Below, piece after piece: positions 33,994 to 44,501 of a stretch of DNA of 64,000 nucleotides. How positions within the stretch are numbered: the first letter of the stretch is position 1; each line of letters opens with the position of its first letter. Where the stretch lies: contig JAKNSE010000030.1 in assembly GCA_023525975.1 (NCBI GenBank), positions 1,411,501-1,475,500 of the forward strand. The letters are read 5' to 3'. The DNA comes from Smallanthus sonchifolius (Eukaryota > Streptophyta > Magnoliopsida > Asterales > Asteraceae). The notes beneath the pieces are model-generated. The model searched no databases. It saw only the letters and a list, made by a program, of their open reading frames with translations, and had not been told where the DNA came from. Position numbers and translations under genes: made by a program.

Positions 33994-34314
33994 GTGACCC
34001 CAAAACCTCATAAGCATCGCCCCGAAACTCACCTGAACATCAATTCCTTCCAATCGTGCCTCCATCCCGTGATTCGAGCTCGTGACCGCCGACGACAAAA
34101 ACCGAGCTCCATATCGATCAATTCTAAACCATTTCAGGTAATTTCAAGTGCCACAGTATTCGTTTACATACAAGGATCGAAAGCCCTCTGTTTAATTTCA
34201 TAAACAGAGGGAAAATCGATCGAATTTGGGGATCGAAATCTTAGGGCTCATACGGATTTGGGGGACTGATTGGGATTGTGCTTAAAGAATTCTTTTTCCG
34301 GGTTTAAACACAAC

Positions 34315-34388
34315 GAAGCCCCATGGCCGGGTGGTTTGGTGCGCGTTGTGTGGACTCAGCCGGCCCAGGTTCGAATCCGGCCGGCCTG
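34315..34388 (+). other. tRNA-like segment inside the Gypsy A LTR (copy at about 59260-59333)
   Basis: ccatggccgggtggtttggt resembles a D-arm/A box and ccaggttcgaatccgg a T-arm with B box. The only observed LTR-LTR difference falls at the base before ggttcgaat. Either a fixed SINE remnant or a coincidental Pol III-like motif. Confidence 0.45.
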
Positions 34389-36166
34389 AGTTTTCGATTT
34401 TGATTTTTTTTACACACTTTCAACTCATTTTAAAAATTCCTTTCATTTTTATAAAATCTGTTATGTTATTATAAACTTAAAAACTAAAATTTCTTATACT
34501 TTTGGTTTCCAGAAAATATTTATTTAAATAAAACTTATAGATAATAAATCTTAAAAAAAAAATTTATATTTAAATGCTTATAGCTAAAGAACACTTTTAA
34601 ACTTTATAAGACCGATCTTACGAGCATAAGCTATTTTACAAACCGAAATATAACTTGTGATTATTTTGAACTAAATAAAAGTAGTTTTTGTTTAAACCTT
34701 GAATAAAATTTATAACTTTAACATTTAATAGAAAGTCTATATAATGTTATAAAATCAAGAGAATATTACAAAAACATATACCCTTATAAACTTATTCGCT
34801 TCATAAAGATTTTTTTTAAAACTTATTTAATTATTTAGTTTGGAAATGGAAAATAAATATGCATTGTTTAGTTAGACTTACAAATAATTTCTAAACACTA
34901 TTTAAAATAAATACAAGTCATTTAAATAGAAGGAATGCTCGATTGAAGAATACGCTAAGTTGATGCATCATTTTAAAATATTAATAGAACATTTATTTAC
35001 AAACTCTTTTAAATAATTATCATTCTTGTCCTTAATAATTATCTACCCTATGTTAAATAAATTTCTATAAAGAATTATTTAAATTTGGTAGTTATTATTA
35101 AACTTATGACTATTATTCTTTTACATAACTATTACTTAAATAATTATTTAACCCTTGTGGGTGATGGTTTATTTACCTTAATATTTATTTACTCCGTTAT
35201 ATTTTACTTAGCAAACTACTTAAAAACATTGTTAATCAAAACTTACCATAACATAAACTCTATAAGCACAATCACCTCCGCAACCCTAGTCAATCCTAAA
35301 TCTTGAATCGTTGTCCTAGATCCTATGATCAATCCTTAAACTTTATACTTGTCATTTAGGCTTGTTGTGAGGATAACTTTCCTCAAGGCTTCACTACATA
35401 TAACCCTTGTTTGGATACTTTTACATCCGCCACAAGGTGAGTATACTTAGCACCTTTTTGTTTTCATTCTTGCTTTTAAACTTGGGGTGGAACATGTTTA
35501 TACTTTTTAGACTTATACAATTCAAACTTAACTATGATTATGTGCTTCCTTTGTGTTGAATGCTTTGAGACTTGTATGTTAAATTAAACTTAATTCTAGC
35601 ATGTTCATTAACTTTGGCCGAGCCTATAGTAACAAAGATAGATCTATTGCATTTGACCAATCCACCTTGATTGATTGACCCTTCGGGGGGAGCCCTTGGT
35701 GTTTGTTACTGAATAAAACTTATACTTGAAACTTATAAGGGTAACCTTCGGGTTATGCCTAAACTTGGTTGGAGGTTTGACGTGCACAATGTTTAACTTA
35801 CTTGTTTTTCTCACATTTATGCTTAGATACATTAATCATGGTGAATTGTAAAACTTTCAAAAGACTTTGTTAAAATGGTGTCAAAACCTTTGTATGTCAC
35901 CAACTATTTTTAGTTGACAGTTACTTAACATGTTTCAGGTGCACAAGAGTGAGGCTTATCTATGAAAACGTAGGATGCTTGGACTTAGGAAGACCATCAG
36001 AAATTAAACTTATGTTATTTTTTTTCATGTTTGAACAATATGTTACTTTCGTCATGTTGAACCGTCAATTTATTAATGAAATATCTCAACTTTATTAGTC
36101 AACCTTGTGTTTTTGAACAACCGCGTCCGCCCCGACGTATAATCCGCCGTCGGTTGGGGTGTGACA

Positions 36167-36386
36167 GATTGGTATCAGAGCCTTGGTTATAGGGAATTAG
36201 GTTATTAGACACATGACCTAGACTATAACTTAGGATTCCCCATGACATGAGTCATCTCATGTACTTAATAGGAATCACTCCTCTATTCTACTCTCTAAAC
36301 CCTATACATACTTATACCTGGAAAACTTACTACTACATCAAGTCTATATACTTAGGTTTCCAAACTAATTCCCGTCAAAAGTATTT
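36167..36386 (+). other. PBS and leader of Gypsy A, cut by element B
   Basis: After gat, TGGTATCAGAGCC at 36170-36182 is the primer-binding site complementary to the 3' end of initiator Met-tRNA. The leader continues to 36381; tattt at 36382-36386 is the target duplicated by insertion of B and reappears at 53527-53531. Confidence 0.85.
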
Positions 36387-39148
36387 TGTGACACTTCTGA
36401 TTTTCACTACTTGTACTCATTCTAGACTTATCAATGAAAATCCTCATGACATTTCATTTTACTTGAAATCCTATTCAGACGTTGTTACAATACTAGTTCA
36501 CATGTGAAACATTACGTTTATGCTTGATTTCAAAGACTTATACTTATCTGTGATTGATTCATGGATCGCACGTAGACTTAATTGATATTTATGACACATT
36601 AAATACACATGAACCACCCCATACATCTCAAACATGTTCTTACAACCCATTCAATGTGAATTGATGCTTAAAAGTACTAGTTAGTACTTTCGTGCGATTG
36701 TTCGCCTTTTAAACCGTCGTTAACTACGTACCGTCCATGACCGACGAATCCTTTAACATGACATTAATTTATGTTATAAATGTTTAAAATATTCATTTCT
36801 TTAATTAAAACAAAGTTTGTTTGCAAAACTTTCCTTAAATAAATCCTGAAATTCGAAAAACGATCAAAAAGTCCGTTTTCTCGCCCACCGATCGCCAACT
36901 ACTATACGCGAATAACGTAACTTTAACTTAAATGTTTTTAGCTAAACATACTCTTTTTGTTATGACAATCAACTTTAATGTTGAAAACATTTGCCAATTT
37001 CGCTTAGAAATGCTTAAAATCGCAATTTTCGAATGCGCGCACTCAACCGGATCAAGCTAGGACCCAACCCACCTACTCTTGGACCTAGCCCAAGCAATAA
37101 ATCACAAAAAACCCAGCCCCATTGAGGAAAATTTCGCAGATTTGAGGGCCCTAAAACCCTAAATTGCTTTCCAAGACATTCCATATTTACACCCCTTCAA
37201 CCATTAGTATAAATAGGAGGCTTAGGATCTTGTTTTCTTTGCTAATTCTCCCTCAAACACTCCCAACCCCTCCTAAGTTGTGAAATCCCTTCCCAACCTT
37301 GAAGATTTCGAAAATCCCTTAGAGGATTTCAAGAGTTTGAAGATCAAACAAGTAAGTAACCCTCCGAAGTTGAATACCGTCTTTTTATTTTATTCTTTCT
37401 TCATCCCCTCAATCTTTTTCTATTTTCTATCCATGATCACTTGATCATGTGAAACCTCAGCCCTAAAAACCCTCTAATAATCTTAATCAAACTAATAAAT
37501 CAAGCTAACATCACCAACTAACAAACAAAGGATCCCGTTTGCAATGGCGGCTATGCCGTCGCATTCTGCGAATCCTCAAGACAACTATTGCAAAAGTGGC
37601 TCTGCCGATGCTTTAGTATGTTCTTGCTAACTTAAAACATGTTATTTATTCTATATTATCACTTATATGAACTCACACGCTAATTAAATATAGAATCCGC
37701 TTGCTCGTGTCGGCTATGCCGATTGCATTCTGTGATTCTCCAAAACGCTTCTGTGAATATCATGGCTAGACCGGTGACACGGGACGTTTTGGCTAACCTA
37801 ATCTGATTATATTATGTATTATAATAACATAATAACATTCGTCTAATTTTTATTTGCGCGTTCGGTAATCTTAAAACCCTAAACGGACCACTTAAGTGCA
37901 ACCATTGATTTTGGACAGAAACTGTGCTGAATTTAACTAAGCGTAACTTGACCATAATTATTCTAAACTGAGCAAACTCAATTTCCACGACATAGTTCGT
38001 CGAATTTCCTTTCCAACCATAATTGGATCGTTTTCTAATTCAAAAGTATGACTCCGTAGTAGCCAAAACGGGACAGAAACCTTTTTCAGTACCTTCTGTC
38101 TTGTTGGACTATTTTGGCTATGATCCGAGTCTCAAATGGAAAAACTTTCCAAACGAAACTTCTTCGGAACGACTTAAACTAACTCCCTGTAAAATTTCAT
38201 AATTTTTAGACGTCGTTTGATATTTTTAACAATCCCGTTTCTGTTCAGCTACTTTGCTGTCCAAATCTGAAAATCAACTAAAACTCTATTTTTGCAACTA
38301 ATTCTTAATCTTATGACCCGAACCGCCTATCTAACACTCGTAACCATCGAACCTACCCTAAAACTGGTTTATTTATTTGTTTAGGGTCTGGTCCGTGACT
38401 CATCTCGTCTATTCGTTCAAGTTTCTTATCTCGTCTAGCTTTCAAGGTGAGACTTCATAGCCCCACTTTATTCAAATCGTTTTGGGGGAAACATGTACGC
38501 GTTGGCACGCATTAAAACACGTTTTCAAACAATTCTAAAACAAGCGAATCAGATATGTATGTGAGTAAATGAATACAACATGATAACGTTAAACTTGCAA
38601 ATCCTTAACTTGAAACTTTCAAGCCAACGGTAGTACAGATATGGGCCATAGGATGGAAACCGCATATACTTTATGGACAACTTTTGGTTGGACATCTTAT
38701 TCGTTATTAGTGCAACTTGCGAGTTGTACCACTTATTCGTTACTCATCATTTTAGGTTGGATTTGCTAATCATGTGTTTGTTTTATTACGTGCTATATGA
38801 TGATCTTGGAATATGAATTGTCACCTTTGCCAAACTTATACTTTTATTAAACCTGTGATTTCTCACCAACTATTTTTAGTTGACACTTGTTTTTCGTACA
38901 TGTTTCAGGTGATTAAGCTCGTGATAGGTCAAGTCAATATCACATAGGATTTGCCTAGATATCAATTGAAGAATCTTATTTTAAGTTGCTTGTCTTTTGA
39001 ACATGTTATCTGTTTGGTTTAATTCGAAACTTATGTAATTGGGATTTTTTAATATTATGAAACTTTAATAGTAAATGTCTTTATTCCATTGTGTTCTTTT
39101 GTCAATTAAGTCGCACCCGTGGTTAAGATGCACGGTTGGGGTGTGACA
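36387..39148 (+). repeat. 5' LTR of Gypsy B
   Basis: 2762 bp. About ten single-base differences from the 3' LTR are visible. TATA box at 37208-37215. The LTR 3' end reads cggttggggtgtgaca. Confidence 0.92.
37208..37215 (+). promoter_or_regulatory. LTR promoter TATA box, Gypsy B (copy at 45323-45330)
   Basis: tataaata, about 820 bp into the LTR, followed by a CT-rich leader with tccctcaaac and aacccctcc blocks typical of a transcription start region. Confidence 0.6.
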
Positions 39149-39151
39149 GAT

Positions 39152-39164
39152 TGGTATCAGAGCC
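39152..39164 (+). other. Primer-binding site of Gypsy B
   Basis: TGGTATCAGAGCC, three bases after the LTR end, complementary to initiator Met-tRNA. Confidence 0.9.
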
Positions 39165-39272
39165 GTGGTTATAGAGAATTAGGCAACCATTTGACCTAGA
39201 CTATAACCTAAGCTCCCCTTTGAAACTTATATGCTTATGTGATTCTAATCCACTAACTCTCTTATCTTTAGT

Positions 39273-39605
39273 ATGTCGTCGTACTCTGCTGACATCTCTA
39301 GCAATTCAAGCCTTATTTCCGATGATGGGTCCCAAAGCCCAATTAGTTGGAGTAGGCTAATCTCACCACGATCATCTTTCTCTGGAAGCCTGCTACCCTC
39401 GAAACATAATGTCAAGCCCGAGTTAATCTCCGATGCGACAAGCCGGCCTGCACCGAAGCCTGAAGTAATCAACATATCAAGTGATTCGGAATCCGAAGAC
39501 CAAGAGAGCCATGTTGGAACCACTTCTGAGGTCCAACTCCCGTTCAAGAAAAGAAAGCTGACTTGTGAAGCTGAATCCAACTCTTGGGCAAGGCCCAATC
39601 CATAA
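39273..39605 (+). CDS. Extra leader ORF of Gypsy B, 110 aa, function unknown
   Basis: An open frame lies between the PBS and gag, 388 bp upstream of the gag start and without frame continuity to it. The product is Ser-rich (about one quarter Ser), with a run VINISSDSESED at residues 65-76. That form, a hydrophobic core followed by acidic and Ser residues, is known from SUMO-interaction motifs. A basic KKRK at 92-95 could be a nuclear signal. No retroviral domain is recognised. Element A has no matching ORF in its remaining leader. It could be a real accessory protein or a chance frame; codon use in related elements would decide. Confidence 0.45.
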   Translation: MSSYSADISSNSSLISDDGSQSPISWSRLISPRSSFSGSLLPSKHNVKPELISDATSRPAPKPEVINISSDSESEDQESHVGTTSEVQLPFKKRKLTCEAESNSWARPNP

Positions 39606-39992
39606 TGTTCTCATCAAAATCAAAGGCTTGGATAGTGATACTAGAGACACGTGTAATCTGGAAGGGTGAGCGCCTGTACACTGGGGGTCTTGTCAAAGGA
39701 AAGTGAGGCACGTTCGTTACGAGTCACACTTACCTGGGGACCCTTGGAGTGAGTGCTCACTTATAGGCTAAAACACGTCTCACTAGTATCATTCATCCGA
39801 ATCTTGAATTTTGACTAGTCAGTTTTGTCTTTATATTTCATTTGTAATTCAACATATATGTTTTAAATATATGTTTTATTTATCTTGTAAGACATTAATA
39901 TTAATGAATGAGTGATTTTATTTATAAATATTGTCACTTTTAATTCTTGAATGTCTATCCTAACTACCGACTTATGATTTCTTTTTCGTAGA

Positions 39993-40539
39993 ATGCCTCC
40001 TCATCGTGATCCTGATAACACCGTGGCTAACACCAGTGAAGCCTCCGCCGAAACCACCGCCATAGCCACCCTGCTCACTCAACAACTTGCTGCGGTCTTA
40101 CCCACTATTGTCACTCAAATCAACAACTCCACCGGAGGATCTAGTGGGAGTGTTTGTACTTTCAAGCACTTCAAATCTTGTAACCCACACAAGTACCTTG
40201 GATGTGAAGGTGCGACAGGGCTATTGCAATGGTTTGAAGGCATGGAGAACACATTTGAGATGAGTGACTGCCCCGATGAACTTAAGGTAAAATATGCTTC
40301 AAGTGCCTTCCAAAGGAGGGCAGTGGAATGCTGAAAAGAAAATTCGGGGTAGGGAAGGAGCTCTTGCTATGACTTGGGATAAGCTCAAGGAAATTATGAT
40401 CGAGGAGTTCTGTCCTAGCAATGAGATGAAGAAGTTGGAGATTGAGCTGTGAGACCTTACCCAGGATGGTGGGGAGAGTGAGGCGTACACCACACGCTTT
40501 CATGAACTCTGCATCCTAGTCCCTCATCTGGTTACACCC
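39993..40539 (+). pseudogene. Broken gag N-terminal part of Gypsy B
   Basis: The gag start MPPHRDPD is followed by CTFKHFKSCNPHKYLGCEGA and LLQWFEGMENTFEMSDCPDE of the retrotransposon gag domain. Near 40322, compared with element A, about 8 nt (the Leu-Thr-Trp region) are missing, shifting the frame into a stop. The correct frame resumes (ALAMTWDKLKEIMIEEFCPS) but meets TGA at 40450-40452 where A has Trp (EFWDLAQD). Reading then continues into the long frame from 40540. Gag is therefore not made as one protein. Confidence 0.85.
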
Positions 40540-43500
40540 TTGACCCGAATGATTGATCGTTATATTGGAGGCCTTCCGCCTCAAATTCGGGGTACTGTCA
40601 TGGGTAGTAGCCCATCAACACTTGAAGCTGCTATTCGTTTATCTGCGTCCTTAACGGACGATCTAGTTAAGTCTGGAGTTCTATTCAGGAAAGGTGACAA
40701 GAGAGTTAAGGAGGAAGTGGCGAAAAAGCCTGAGTATCGCCACAAGAAGCAAAAGACCTCTAAAAGCTTTGCCATGGTTACCCCAGCTGTTCCTGTTGCC
40801 CAAGTAGCACCTAGACCTGCACCTGGCAGGAAGCCATATAGTGGACCTCACCCGCTGTGTGCAAGATGTCAATACCATCACCCTACTACTGTTCAATGTC
40901 GTTCGTGCACTAAATGTGGAAGGCTTGGTCATTTTGCTAACGCTTGTCGCGTAGCTGAAAAGGCTGCTACTACCCAAACTGCCACTCCTGCCATCATCAA
41001 TGGTAGGGCCTGTTATGAATGTGGTGCTCCTGATCACTACAAAAACCAATGCCCGAAGCTCAACAACAATAACCGAGGTGCACGTGCTCGCACTTTTGCC
41101 ATAGGAGCATCCGAGGCCAGAAATGACAATGCCGTGGTTACTGGTACGTTTCTCATCAATAATCGTTATGCCTCTATCTTATTTGATACCGGAGCGGATA
41201 AAAGCTTTGTCTCCTTAGAATTTGAACCTTTACTTAAAACTTGTCGTACCGCTCTTGAACCTTCTTATACTATAGAAATAGCTGATGGCAAACTAACTGT
41301 TGTGCATTCCGTTGTCCGAGGTTGTACTCTAACTCTCAACGATCACACATTCTCTATCGACCTGATTCCCATCACTCTTGGGAGTTTTGATATCATCGTG
41401 GGAATGGATTGGCTATCCCACAATCATGCGGAAATCAACTGTTCGGAGAAACTCATTCGTATCCCTCTACCATCCGGTGAGACCTTGAAAATCTTTGGAG
41501 AGAAACCTTGCAAAGGTTTGAAATTCATCTCCTGCATGAAGGCACGTAGATATTTAAGGAAGCGATACTATGCTTTCTTGGCACATGTGGTCGAGAAATC
41601 TGAAGAAAAGAAATTACAAGATATACCGATCATCCGAGATTTTCCGGAAGTATTCCCTGATGACTTGCATCGACTCCCTCCAACTCGACAAGTTGAATTT
41701 CGGATTGATCTTTTACCGGGAGCTAACCCCATTGCCAAATCTCCGTACCGCCTAGCCCCTTCTGAGATGCAAGAACTATCTAGCCAACTGCAAGAGCTGC
41801 TGGACAAGGGATTCATTAGACCGAGCTTCTCACCATGGGGAGCTCCGGTTCTCTTTGTCAAGAAGAAGGATGGGTCCTTTCGCATGTGCATCGACTACCG
41901 TGAACTAAACAAGCTTACCATCAAGAATCGTTACCCGCTACCTAGGATCGATGACCTTTTCGATCAACTGCAAGGAGCAACTTGTTTCTCGAAGATTGAC
42001 CTCCGATCTGGGTATCATCAACTCCGAGTCCATGAAGAGGACATTCCCAAAACTGCTTTTAGAACTCGTTATGGACACTACGAGTTCATGGTTATGCCTT
42101 TTGGGTTAACCAATGCGCCCGCGGTGTTCATGGACCTCATGAACCGTGTCTGCAAACCCTACCTAGATCAATTTGTCATTGTCTTCATCGATGACATCTT
42201 GATCTTCTCCCGAACCAAAGAGGATCATACAACCCACCTTAAGCTGATTTTGGAACTCTTGAAGAAGGAACAACTTTATGCTAAATTCTCCAAGTGTGAA
42301 TTCTGGCTTAGAGAAATTCATTTCTTGGGTCACGTGATCAACAACCAGGGTATACACGTCGATCCAGCCAAAGTCACCGCTATCAAGAATTGGAGTACAC
42401 CATCCACACCCTCTGAGATCCGTTCGTTTCTGGGTTTGGCAGGTTATTATCGAAGATTCATCCCGAACTTTTCGAAGATTGCCCTGCCTCTCACTACATT
42501 AACTCAGAAAAATAAGCCTTTCGTCTGGGAACAAAAGCAAGAAGATGCGTTCCAAACTCTTAAGCAGAAATTGTGCAACTCCCCTATTCTAAGCCTTCCC
42601 GATGGCAATGATGATTTCATTGTATACTGTGATGCCTCAAACCAAGGTCTTGGTTGCATGTTGATGCAACGAGACAAGGTCATAGCCTATGCATCCAGAC
42701 AACTCAAGGTTCACGAAAAGAACTACACCACTCATGACCTTGAGTTGGGTGCGGTGGTCTTTGCTTTGAAAATCTGGAGACATTATCTCTACGGCACTAA
42801 ATGTGTGGTTTTTACTGATCACAAGAGCCTTCAACATATTCTGAACCAGAAAGAACTCAACATGAGGCAGCGACGTTGGGTTGAATTACTTAGTGACTAC
42901 GATTGCGAAATTCGTTACCACCCGGGCAAAGCTAATGTGGTGGCTGACGCCCTTAGCCGTAAGGACCGAATCAAACCCACCCGTGTGCGAGCCATGGGAA
43001 TGTTGGTCCAAACCAGTCTCAAAGATAAGATCCTCCTAGCTCAAAAACAAGTTGTTGCAAATGATGAGTTGAAGAAGGATTTGGATTGTGGTGTCGAAAA
43101 GCACTTGGAACCCAAACCCGATGATCTCCTTTACTTCATGGGTCGAATTTGGATCCCCGACTCAAGTGAGCTCCGAACCCTTATCCTTGATGAAGCACAT
43201 AAATCCCGTTATTCTGTTCATCTCGGTGATGATAAGATGTATCACGACTTGAAAGAGTTTTATTGGTGGCCAGGAATGAAGAAAGACATCGCCCTCTATG
43301 TAGGGAAGTGTCTTACTTGCTCTAAAGTTAAAGCTGAGCACCAGAAACCATCTGGTCTTCTCCAACAACCCGAAATCCCACAATGGAAATGGGAGCAAAT
43401 TTCCATGGACTTCATCACTAAGCTTCCGCGAACCTCTAGTGGTCATGACTCCATCTGGGTCATTGTTGACCGCTTAACCAAATCCGCTCATTTTCTCCCA

Positions 43501-44466
43501 ATCCGTGAGGACTACAAAATGGAGAAGCTTTCCAGACTCTATATCAATGAGGTCGTGACACGTCACGGTGTCCCTCTATCCATTATCTCCGACCGTGATA
43601 GCCGTTTTACCTCCCGATTCTGGCAATCTTTACAGAAAGCTTTGGGAACTCGTTTGAACCTTAGCACGGCTTACCATCCCCAGACTGATGGTCAAAGTGA
43701 TAGGACCATACAGACCTTGGAAGACATGCTCCGTTCTTGTGTGATCGACTTTGGAGGAAGTTGGGATCAACACTTGCCACTCATCGAATTCTCTTACAAC
43801 AATAGTTACCATACGAGCATCAAGTGCGCCCCTTTCGAGGCTCTATATGGTAGGAAGTGTCGATCTCCGGTGTGTTGGACCGAGATCGGAGACGCTCAAA
43901 TCACCGGTCCCGAACTCATTCAAGAAACCACCGACAAGATACTTCAAATTCAAGAAAGACTCAAGGCCTCTCGCGATCGTCAAAAGAGTTATGCTGACAA
44001 CCGTAGGAAGCCCCTTGAATTTCAAGTCGGTGATAGAGTCTTACTCAAGGTTTCCCCCTGGAAAGGTGTTGTCCGATTTGGGAAGAAGGGAAAGCTAGCC
44101 CCTAGGTTCGTTGGGCCATTCGAAATTCTTGAAAGGATTGGCCCAGTAGCCTATAGACTCAAGCTACCAACCGAACTTTGTAACGTTCATGACGTTTTTC
44201 ATGTATCAAACCTTAAAAGGTGCCTTGCTGATGACACACTTCAAGTTCCTCTGGATGATGTTCGTATCGACAACTCTATGCATTTCGTCGAAAAGCCCGT
44301 TGAAATCATGGACCGTGAAGTCAAGCAACTCAAGCGTAGCCGCATCCCTATCGTGAAAGTTCATTGGGAAGCCAAGCATGGTCCTGAGTTCACCTGGGAA
44401 CGTGAAGACCAAATGAAACATAAGTACCCTCATCTCTTTCTAGACCCTACAGCCTCTACTAGTTGA
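40540..44466 (+). CDS. Gag C-terminus and Pol polyprotein of Gypsy B (PR-RT-RNaseH-INT-chromodomain-like)
   Basis: 1308 codons open. Domains in order by residue: end of the gag domain (1-45); two CCHC zinc knuckles, CTKCGRLGHFANAC (123-136) and CYECGAPDHYKNQC (158-171); aspartic protease with FDTGAD (215-220); reverse transcriptase with FVKKKDGSFRMCIDYRELNK (from about 437) and active site FIDDIL (about 549); RNase H with YCDASNQGLG (about 696) and FTDHKSLQHI; integrase with a HHCC zinc site (HKSRYSVH...CLTC, about 887-925), then D (SMDFITKLP, about 956), D (ISDRDSRFTS, about 1017) and E (SDRTIQTLEDML, about 1050); a GPF/Y-like segment; and a chromodomain-like end KVHWEAKHGPEFTWEREDQM. The start shown is only the first Met after the upstream stop; the true start was the gag ATG at 39993. 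Confidence 0.93.
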   Translation: MTRMIDRYIGGLPPQIRGTVMGSSPSTLEAAIRLSASLTDDLVKSGVLFRKGDKRVKEEVAKKPEYRHKKQKTSKSFAMVTPAVPVAQVAPRPAPGRKPYSGPHPLCARCQYHHPTTVQCRSCTKCGRLGHFANACRVAEKAATTQTATPAIINGRACYECGAPDHYKNQCPKLNNNNRGARARTFAIGASEARNDNAVVTGTFLINNRYASILFDTGADKSFVSLEFEPLLKTCRTALEPSYTIEIADGKLTVVHSVVRGCTLTLNDHTFSIDLIPITLGSFDIIVGMDWLSHNHAEINCSEKLIRIPLPSGETLKIFGEKPCKGLKFISCMKARRYLRKRYYAFLAHVVEKSEEKKLQDIPIIRDFPEVFPDDLHRLPPTRQVEFRIDLLPGANPIAKSPYRLAPSEMQELSSQLQELLDKGFIRPSFSPWGAPVLFVKKKDGSFRMCIDYRELNKLTIKNRYPLPRIDDLFDQLQGATCFSKIDLRSGYHQLRVHEEDIPKTAFRTRYGHYEFMVMPFGLTNAPAVFMDLMNRVCKPYLDQFVIVFIDDILIFSRTKEDHTTHLKLILELLKKEQLYAKFSKCEFWLREIHFLGHVINNQGIHVDPAKVTAIKNWSTPSTPSEIRSFLGLAGYYRRFIPNFSKIALPLTTLTQKNKPFVWEQKQEDAFQTLKQKLCNSPILSLPDGNDDFIVYCDASNQGLGCMLMQRDKVIAYASRQLKVHEKNYTTHDLELGAVVFALKIWRHYLYGTKCVVFTDHKSLQHILNQKELNMRQRRWVELLSDYDCEIRYHPGKANVVADALSRKDRIKPTRVRAMGMLVQTSLKDKILLAQKQVVANDELKKDLDCGVEKHLEPKPDDLLYFMGRIWIPDSSELRTLILDEAHKSRYSVHLGDDKMYHDLKEFYWWPGMKKDIALYVGKCLTCSKVKAEHQKPSGLLQQPEIPQWKWEQISMDFITKLPRTSSGHDSIWVIVDRLTKSAHFLPIREDYKMEKLSRLYINEVVTRHGVPLSIISDRDSRFTSRFWQSLQKALGTRLNLSTAYHPQTDGQSDRTIQTLEDMLRSCVIDFGGSWDQHLPLIEFSYNNSYHTSIKCAPFEALYGRKCRSPVCWTEIGDAQITGPELIQETTDKILQIQERLKASRDRQKSYADNRRKPLEFQVGDRVLLKVSPWKGVVRFGKKGKLAPRFVGPFEILERIGPVAYRLKLPTELCNVHDVFHVSNLKRCLADDTLQVPLDDVRIDNSMHFVEKPVEIMDREVKQLKRSRIPIVKVHWEAKHGPEFTWEREDQMKHKYPHLFLDPTASTS

Positions 44467-44487
44467 ATTTCGGGGACGAAATTCTTT

Positions 44488-44501
44488 TAACTAGGGGAGA
44501 C
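44488..44501 (+). other. Polypurine tract of Gypsy B
   Basis: taactaggggagac directly before the 3' LTR at 44502; primes plus-strand DNA synthesis. Confidence 0.8.

Larger units (their letters stand above)
33426..36166 (+). repeat. 5' LTR of Gypsy A
   Basis: 2741 bp, same length as the 3' LTR at 58371. By eye I find a single difference (A at about 34371 against G at about 59316). It contains a TATA box at 33986-33993, a T-arm-like gtgggttcgaaacccac at about 33765-33781 and a second tRNA-like segment at about 34315-34388. Confidence 0.93.

Noticed and set aside
39245..39598. 117-codon minus-strand frame opposite the Gypsy B leader ORF
   Set aside because: It is the antisense of the plus-strand frame, with no motif or similarity and no plausible context. 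The plus-strand frame has the better-defined composition.
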